DNA of 64,000 bases from Grifola frondosa (Eukaryota; Basidiomycota; Agaricomycetes; Polyporales; Grifolaceae): assembly GCA_001683735.1 (NCBI GenBank), contig LUGG01000001.1, positions 682,001 through 746,000 on the forward strand, given 5' to 3'. The translations under genes were made by a program, and so were the position numbers. Each line of letters starts with the position of its first letter. The first letter of the stretch is position 1. Under the pieces are notes generated by a model. The model worked only from the letters and a program-made list of their open reading frames with translations. It ran no database searches and was not told the DNA's origin. Of this stretch, positions 58,474 to 64,000 are shown in pieces.

Positions 58474-59048
58474 CACGGACAGGAAACGGAGTTAAGTTGC
58501 GCACTTGAAGCGATGTAACATGCCGGATGCGACGCTAGATACAATAAGGTATGAGAGACGACGAGACGTGTAGTCGACGAAGGCACGCGACTCAACTGGT
58601 ACTGCTTCGTGAGCGAGAATGGGGTCAATAATGGTTCGTCCGCTTTCAAAAGAAACAGGCATGCTCCAGCAGTCCTAATAGTCTCCCGAGAGATATAGTT
58701 TGCACAAAATCGACGATTGAGCTGTTGAACGTTGAACTGTTATCCACGGTTGTGCGCTCGACCCAGACCACGAGCAAGCTATTGCCGCAGACCGCAGAAG
58801 CATAGAATAACCCGCAGTGAGAGGTCTCTAGATCAATGCAACTACGCAAGATAAAGCAGTCGGCCTCCCTCGTCGTCGTGATCGTCGTCGGCGTCGTGGC
58901 AGGCAGTTGCAGAGCGGAATGGGTATCGAGGAGTTCATGCGTAGGCCGAGTGACGCGCGAAACCGAGACTCAGCCACAGAGCGGCTCAACGCGAACGAAC
59001 ACTGCGCTCATCTTCGCTCATCCTGAATAGGCTCAAAATTAAGAGACA
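58474..59048. other. Divergent spacer
   Basis: Shared 5' flank of the UVRAG-like gene and the coiled-coil gene. It contains TTGAACGTTGAA near 58724-58736. A plus-strand open frame at 58836-59030 has no motifs and is not called. Confidence 0.5.
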
Positions 59049-60640
59049 TGCCCCCTAAACCTCGTGCTGTCCGTAAGGCGTCCACGGCATCCAAAGATGC
59101 ACCAGCAGTGGCAGCCGCAAAAGAAGCCAGGAATGTTGCTGCCATGCCACCTCCTCCAGATCCTGCGCGCCTCTCCTCATCCTAGAAGCGGAGGTGAATG
59201 CGCTTTCTTCTTGTCTCCGAGTGAGTGATTCTGTCAGACAATGTTTGATTTTTGCTGAACAGTGTCTCAGAATGCTGTCATTAAAACGGGTCAGGTTTAT
59301 GGTTTTTACGCCGACGTCCGTAAACTGTGTGTGTCTCTCTCTGAACCCGAAGCATGTGTCTCATATGTTGTCTAGCGGAATCGAGAAATATGGTCCGCGG
59401 CCACCTCGTGCGCTCACCGCCTCCTTAGGACGCGAAATTGAGAAATACGATCAATTGTGTGATGCAATGGAATCCCACCTGGTAAGTGGACGTTTCCTTA
59501 GCGCGACAGTCAACTTACGGGGAACAGCTTCGGGCGATCACTGTCCTGCAACGAGATTTATCTCGGGAAGAGAAACGTATCAAGGCGGAGGCGGAGGCGG
59601 CCATGGCCATAATACCCAAACCACCCTCGCCTGCCACCTCTGCTCACGACACCACCGGGTTCCCCATCACAATCTTCCACAATCACTGAGACACAACCAG
59701 ATCTTTTATCTTCCACCCAGAAGGCGAAGCCCACCGTGCCAACATCAGTTGTCGACAGTCTACCATCTCCCTCTCTTCACTCCACCGTCCTGCGTTCCCG
59801 CACAAGCTTGATCTCTCAGCCTCTGCCCTCCGAATCCATCCTGACGAGATGATCCCTAGTGGTCTATCTTCGCCAGTTACCCTTGCCCCAAATCTGCTCG
59901 CACATCGCTGCCGCCCGACCTCGTCATGGCTGCACTCGGGGACGCCGCTAATCGCCCGGTTGATATCGACCTCACTATAGTCAGATGACATAGACATGTC
60001 ATCTACTGGTCCGCCGGGATCTTCTGGCGGAGTCGAATCTCAGCTGGGCAGTTCTGCAGACAGACCCATTGAGCTTGACTTGGATATCGATATGGATATC
60101 TTTGGAGATGGCGGTGGCTCGAACAGCGGTTTGAACTCGAATGCGCCTGTGCCAGAAATGTTTGCGCAGCATTCAAACTCGGGGCTGAATTCTCAACAGG
60201 CTTCGGAGCCCGCTAACGCTGTCAAATTGAAGGAGGAGAACGATGCCATCGACTTAGAAATCCTCAAACATTTGCACAATCATACCAGCAACTCCGGCGA
60301 CATTTTCGCCCCATTGGGCGAGACTACCTCACAGAATCCTCAACCTCATGGCAGCGCAGGTCCTCCACAATTTCATCCCCATGAGTCGCAGAAGCAGCCG
60401 TCCCCGTCATCGATCCTCGCAAGCTTCGGCGCTGGTTCCTCGAATTCAATTGAACCAGTGTCGACGTCTTCGGGTGGCGAAGCGCCATTTGATTTGGGGA
60501 ACCTTGACCTATCCAATTTTTCTCAGCTGGAGTCAGGCTTCTTCGATGAGCACACGGCAAGCTCCGAGATGGACATGATTGGTATGGACGACATATTCAA
60601 TATGGAGGCGGAGGCAACTGGTAAGGAGAAGGCCTCTTAG
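59049..60640 (+). CDS. Acidic coiled-coil protein, function unknown
   Basis: ATG at 59049 gives MPPKPRAVRKASTASKDAPA with an Ala/Lys-rich segment. Possible exons then read LEAEVNALSSCL, SLGREIEKYDQLCDAMESHL and LRAITVLQRDLSREEKRIKA with EAEAAMA (a clear coiled coil). A long Ser/Pro region and a final exon follow: RPIELDLDIDMDIFGDGGGS, NAVKLKEENDAIDLEILKHL, DLGNLDLSNFSQLESGFF, MIGMDDIFNMEAEATGKEKA. Short acidic-hydrophobic motifs such as DLDIDMDIF and GMDDIF look like transcription activation or coactivator contacts, so a nuclear Mediator-like or coactivator role is plausible but unproven. The ATG frame meets TAG at 59183-59185 before the coiled coil, so either another start, an unseen intron or an indel is involved. 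Confidence 0.5.
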
Positions 60641-60917
60641 ATGATACGAACAGATCTACACCGGTCATCCTGGCACATTTTACTCTGTGGAAATACAGTT
60701 ACAGTCTTCTCATCGTTATTCGTAGTATGTCGAGGAGCCTCTGTAAACGTTGAACGTTGAGCAGCGTGCTATTACATTGTTGTGACATTGATAACATATG
60801 TTGAAGTCACAGGAGATAAAGTGTACCCAGATGCAACATGACTCTGAAGCCGGAGATTATTAGGTTAGACATGTATACGAACAACCGCCCAGACAAGTCC
60901 TGCCGATGTCCCTCCCA
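60641..60917. other. Convergent spacer
   Basis: 3' flanks of the coiled-coil and GYF genes. It contains AACGTTGAACGTTGAG at 60746-60761. No gene was seen. Confidence 0.5.
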
Positions 60918-63900
60918 TTAAGCACGCCCACCCTTCTTCTTCTTGTTCACGACCTTGAACCCTCCCCATTCTGACTGGGTCGGCTTTGGCTGTGCCTTCA
61001 CAACCTCCGCTATTGACAAGGGCTTTCCAGGCGCACTCGACGATGCCATCCCCTTCGGGCGGGATGTCGCATCCACTTTTCGTCTGCTCACGAACTCCGA
61101 TGCGAATCGACGACCATCGAGCGTCGTGCTACTTGCGTAAACCAAATCAGAGATGATCTCGAGCGTAGAAGGGTCAGGGTCCAATGGAAATGAGAGCAGC
61201 ATTGACGTGATCTCCTCCACTACAGAATGAACCGTTAGATGGCATGCGTTGTTACGTGGATGACAAAACGCACAATTCACGGAGCTATTGAGGCCTTTCA
61301 GTGAGTCACTGAGCCATTTTAAGAACTCAAGTGAAGGAGAAGCGGGAGTGTCATCTGTCTTTGATGGTGTAACCTTCAGTGCCACAACGGCTGGGACAGA
61401 TGGGCGGGAAGTTGATGCTGGTGGACGAGCAGATGCCGAGGGACTAGCGACAACGGTGGCCGCGGCACCTGGGACGGCCTTAGCAGAAGTTGAGCTTGGG
61501 ATGGCGGGTCGAGCGGCTGCTGCGGCCGCGGCGGCGGAAGTTTTGCCACTGGAACCAACAGTGGTCCAAGCGCTCCCGGATGGCTGAGCGGGTGTAGCGC
61601 TCTGCTAATTAGTGAGCCAAGGTGTGATATTGTAAGCTCCATGAATTATACCTTGGTAGTTGTTTCCGCATAGGCCCTTCGTGCGGTAGCAGCCATCGTT
61701 TCCTTCTCCTTGACCGCTTGCTTCTTTCGCCGCTCTTCCCTCTCTGAATCTCCTTCATGGTCTTCTTCGTGACCTGAGGCTTCGGAGTGTTCGTCCACAC
61801 CGGCGTGGTCGGGGTGGTGGTAGCGAACGGCGATGAAGCTGGACTTTCTTTGGCAGCACCAACGAGACGGCAGCGCCTGCTTGCGAAGTTGGCAAGCCCC
61901 ACGATGCCGTAAAAGGCTGGAAGTCTTCAGCCTGCGGAGCAGCCGCTCCAGCGGCAGCTCGAGTAGCCCGCTCGCGTTCCCGTTCGGCGATTTTTCGTGC
62001 CTCGAGCTTCTTCGTCTCAGCCTCTTGGATTTCACGCAGACCGAGGGTCACACCTGAAGGCTTGTTTTTCTTACTGTCGTCATCAATCACCCAGGCAGGT
62101 TTAGATTCGACTGGAGAGGAAGGGGAAGGAGGCTTCGCAGGCACCACTTTAGGCTGAACTGAGGCGACCTGGCCACTCGACTTACGTCGAACCTTTGGAG
62201 GACGGATGGTCTCGGTTGATGGAGTAGGTGCAGGAACAGAGCCAGACAGTAGGTTATGTTGGGGTTCTTCGAGGATGACAGGTACCGCCCCCTTGTAAAG
62301 GCTGACATCTGGAGATTTGTGAACAACGTGCTGGACCTCCTGTTGCCGATGTTGCTCGTTGTGCTGTCCCAAATTCGCCACAGTAAGACGAAAGGATCAT
62401 CTCCCCAGCTTTCACTGACGACACCTTGCGAAGCAGTAAACCAAGGCGACTGATCGTTCGCGATGACATTCGGCGCAGCACGGCCATAGGAAGAAGGTTG
62501 AGAAGGTGAAAGAGGCATGGCAATGATTGTGTTGTTCGAGGTTGGATGACTCGGGTCAAAAGGACCAGCTCGACGGAACGATTGAGTGTCAGGCGTATGC
62601 CATGGTGATTGTGAACCAGCATAAATCGGTGTTTGAACGAAGGACTGTTGGAGTTGTTGTATAGGAATTTGGGCGGAAGGTGTGGCGGCCTGACGGTCTG
62701 AAACAGGTGTGACAAAATGTAAGGAAAGAGATTCCTACTGTGCAGAATATATGGAAGCTGCTGACCATTTGTGGAATAGGGAGAACCGCTTCCATTTACG
62801 AAGGAACCGCCAATACCGCTTTGTAACGAGTCAGCGACAACAGGTTTGCCAAAAGCATCACGTCCGATTACACGAGACAAAGTAGGTTGGCCTGCAAAGC
62901 CGCCAATGGGTCCATAATCTGCAGTGCTAAAGCTAGGTGACGCAGCATGTCCACCAATAGCAGACGCATCTTGCGCACCCCGTCCCCCGTTAACGAGGGA
63001 TATCTTGCCGAAGTTCGCAGCTGAGGCGAGATCCTGTCCTGGCGTGCCAAACACTGGGCTGAATGGACCAGAGGAATCAGCAGGCCCAGCATTTATACTG
63101 TCCAATCCTAGGGCAGCAATACAGATCAGCTGAGAGGCAGACACTTCAAGAAGAATAACGCGTACCGCTGAAGCCCAACCCGTCAATGGAAGCACTTCTA
63201 CCAGGAGCAAGATTTCCATAAGGCCGCGCGGGAAAAGATTGGTCGAAGGTTTCCGTGAACCGTCTCTGTCCCGGTATTCCGATCGAAGATTCAGCACCAG
63301 TATATCCTGCTAAGCGTGATCCAGCGTTTTGCTCAGGATACATATGGCTTCCCACCCTACCATCGAGCGTGGCTGGATCCGGGGAACCATTCAAGAAGCG
63401 ACCAGCACCAAATGAAGAGGTGGGAGAATTAGATGTAGTAGAGCCATTCTGCAAATAGGAATCCAGAGTCGAGCTACGCAATGTTCTAGTAGGTACAGGT
63501 TGATATGGCAAACTTTGCTCTCTTTGTGGAACAGAGCGTTCGGGTACAAGATCAGGGCGACGAGCTAAACCAGGTGGTGGTACACTGCTGAAGAGGGGAG
63601 TAAGGAAGATTGGCTGAGTCCCCGCACGAAGTATCAATTCGCTAACTGGCGTCCAATCGGTGTCAAGGTGGGTCCGTTTCATGTGAAGTTCCGGTGTGAA
63701 GTATCCATCGTTGTACCATCGCTGCATGACATCCGCTCGGAATGGGCCTGCGAGTATTATTCAACATGACAAACATATAACGAGTTCACTGATTGACTCA
63801 CCCTGCATATGTCCTTGTGGATCCAGATATGACCATTCCACGCTGGCCAAGTCCCCCAGTCCTGGAGGAGGGTTGAGTGGGATCGAAGCAGTCGGCGCCG

Positions 63901-64000
63901 CATTCTCAGGTTGTTTACTCAGATTTAGATTGGCCATTGATCCAGTGAGACCCTCAGTAGGTGCGTCTCCAGGATGCTCATTGACACCGTTGGCAGATCC
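60918..64000 (-). CDS. GYF-domain protein (Smy2/GIGYF-like), N-terminus off window
   Basis: The first visible exon reads NEHPGDAPTEGLTGSMANLN and LGDLASVEWSYLDPQGHMQ. An intron leads to GPFRADVMQRWYNDGYFTPE with LHMKRTHLDTDWTPVSELIL. This is a GYF domain (WxYxDPQGxxQGPFxxxxMxxWxxxGYF) that binds PPG-phi proline motifs. A long Ser/Pro/Gln/Gly-rich middle with several introns follows. Then comes a highly charged helix (ETKKLEARKIAERERERATR) and a C-terminal helical segment (SPSLEFLKWLSDSLKGLNSS, TVHSVVEEITSMLLSFPLDP, LDGRRFASEFVSRRKVDA). It ends EWGGFKVVNKKKKGGRA. The EW-GFKVV-KKKK end is a Smy2/GIGYF hallmark. Likely role: translational repression or mRNA decay in the cytoplasm. Exon borders in the middle are not fixed. 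Confidence 0.85.

Overview
The window looks like nuclear DNA of a filamentous basidiomycete, most likely an Agaricomycete and possibly a polypore. Genes are dense on both strands. They are broken by many GT-AG introns of about 45-75 nt, and mini-exons occur. Exons are GC-rich with AT-richer spacers, and several proteins are of types I know from mushrooms (DUF6533 membrane protein, F-box/LRR, CYP, a small Cys-tailed hydrophobic protein). I saw no operons, rRNA, CRISPR or phage, and recognised no tRNA. Gene models were spliced by eye from reading-frame continuity and family motifs, so most exon borders are proposals.

Left third (1-17 kb): an unknown gene running off the left edge, divergent from an intact TRK potassium transporter; a roughly 60-aa hydrophobic protein; COP9 signalosome subunit 7; two same-strand F-box paralogs (the left one broken by two frameshifts) flanking a Dabb-domain protein; a Med9-like Mediator subunit; a Kre9/Knh1-like single-pass surface protein; and a DUF6533 membrane protein.

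Middle (17-42 kb): a decayed cytochrome P450, then a second copy of the 3' end of the Kre9-like gene (14.4 and 20.4 kb). A disordered Ser/Pro-rich protein and a gene-poor stretch (24-27.6 kb) follow. Then come a small secreted protein, a protein made only of cullin-type N-terminal repeats, SWC5/BCNT, a BTB protein with an unusually long (~1 kb) intron, TRAPP subunit Trs31, a class-1 dihydroorotate dehydrogenase, and an HMG-box transcription factor. A 547-bp MITE-like element with 18-bp perfect terminal inverted repeats and TA flanks sits at 41.7 kb and carries a short telomere-like tract.

Right third (42-64 kb): CaMK-type kinase, chromodomain/SET H3K9 methyltransferase (Clr4/SUV39 type), an AT-rich island with gene-like fragments, a Puf3/Pumilio protein with eight readable repeats, a UVRAG/Vps38-like protein, an acidic coiled-coil protein, and a GYF-domain protein running off the right edge.

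Most genes are housekeeping or regulatory: ion uptake, ubiquitin control (CSN7, F-box, BTB, cullin-like), chromatin and transcription (SWC5, SET, Med9, HMG), trafficking (Trs31, UVRAG) and translation control (Puf, GYF). They are unlinked functionally. The accessory, fast-changing parts are the F-box pair, the 14.4-20.7 kb duplicated segment, the 24-27.6 kb stretch, the MITE and the AT island. Several otherwise well-conserved genes carry single-base frame breaks in GC-rich runs, so assembly error has to be weighed against pseudogenisation throughout.
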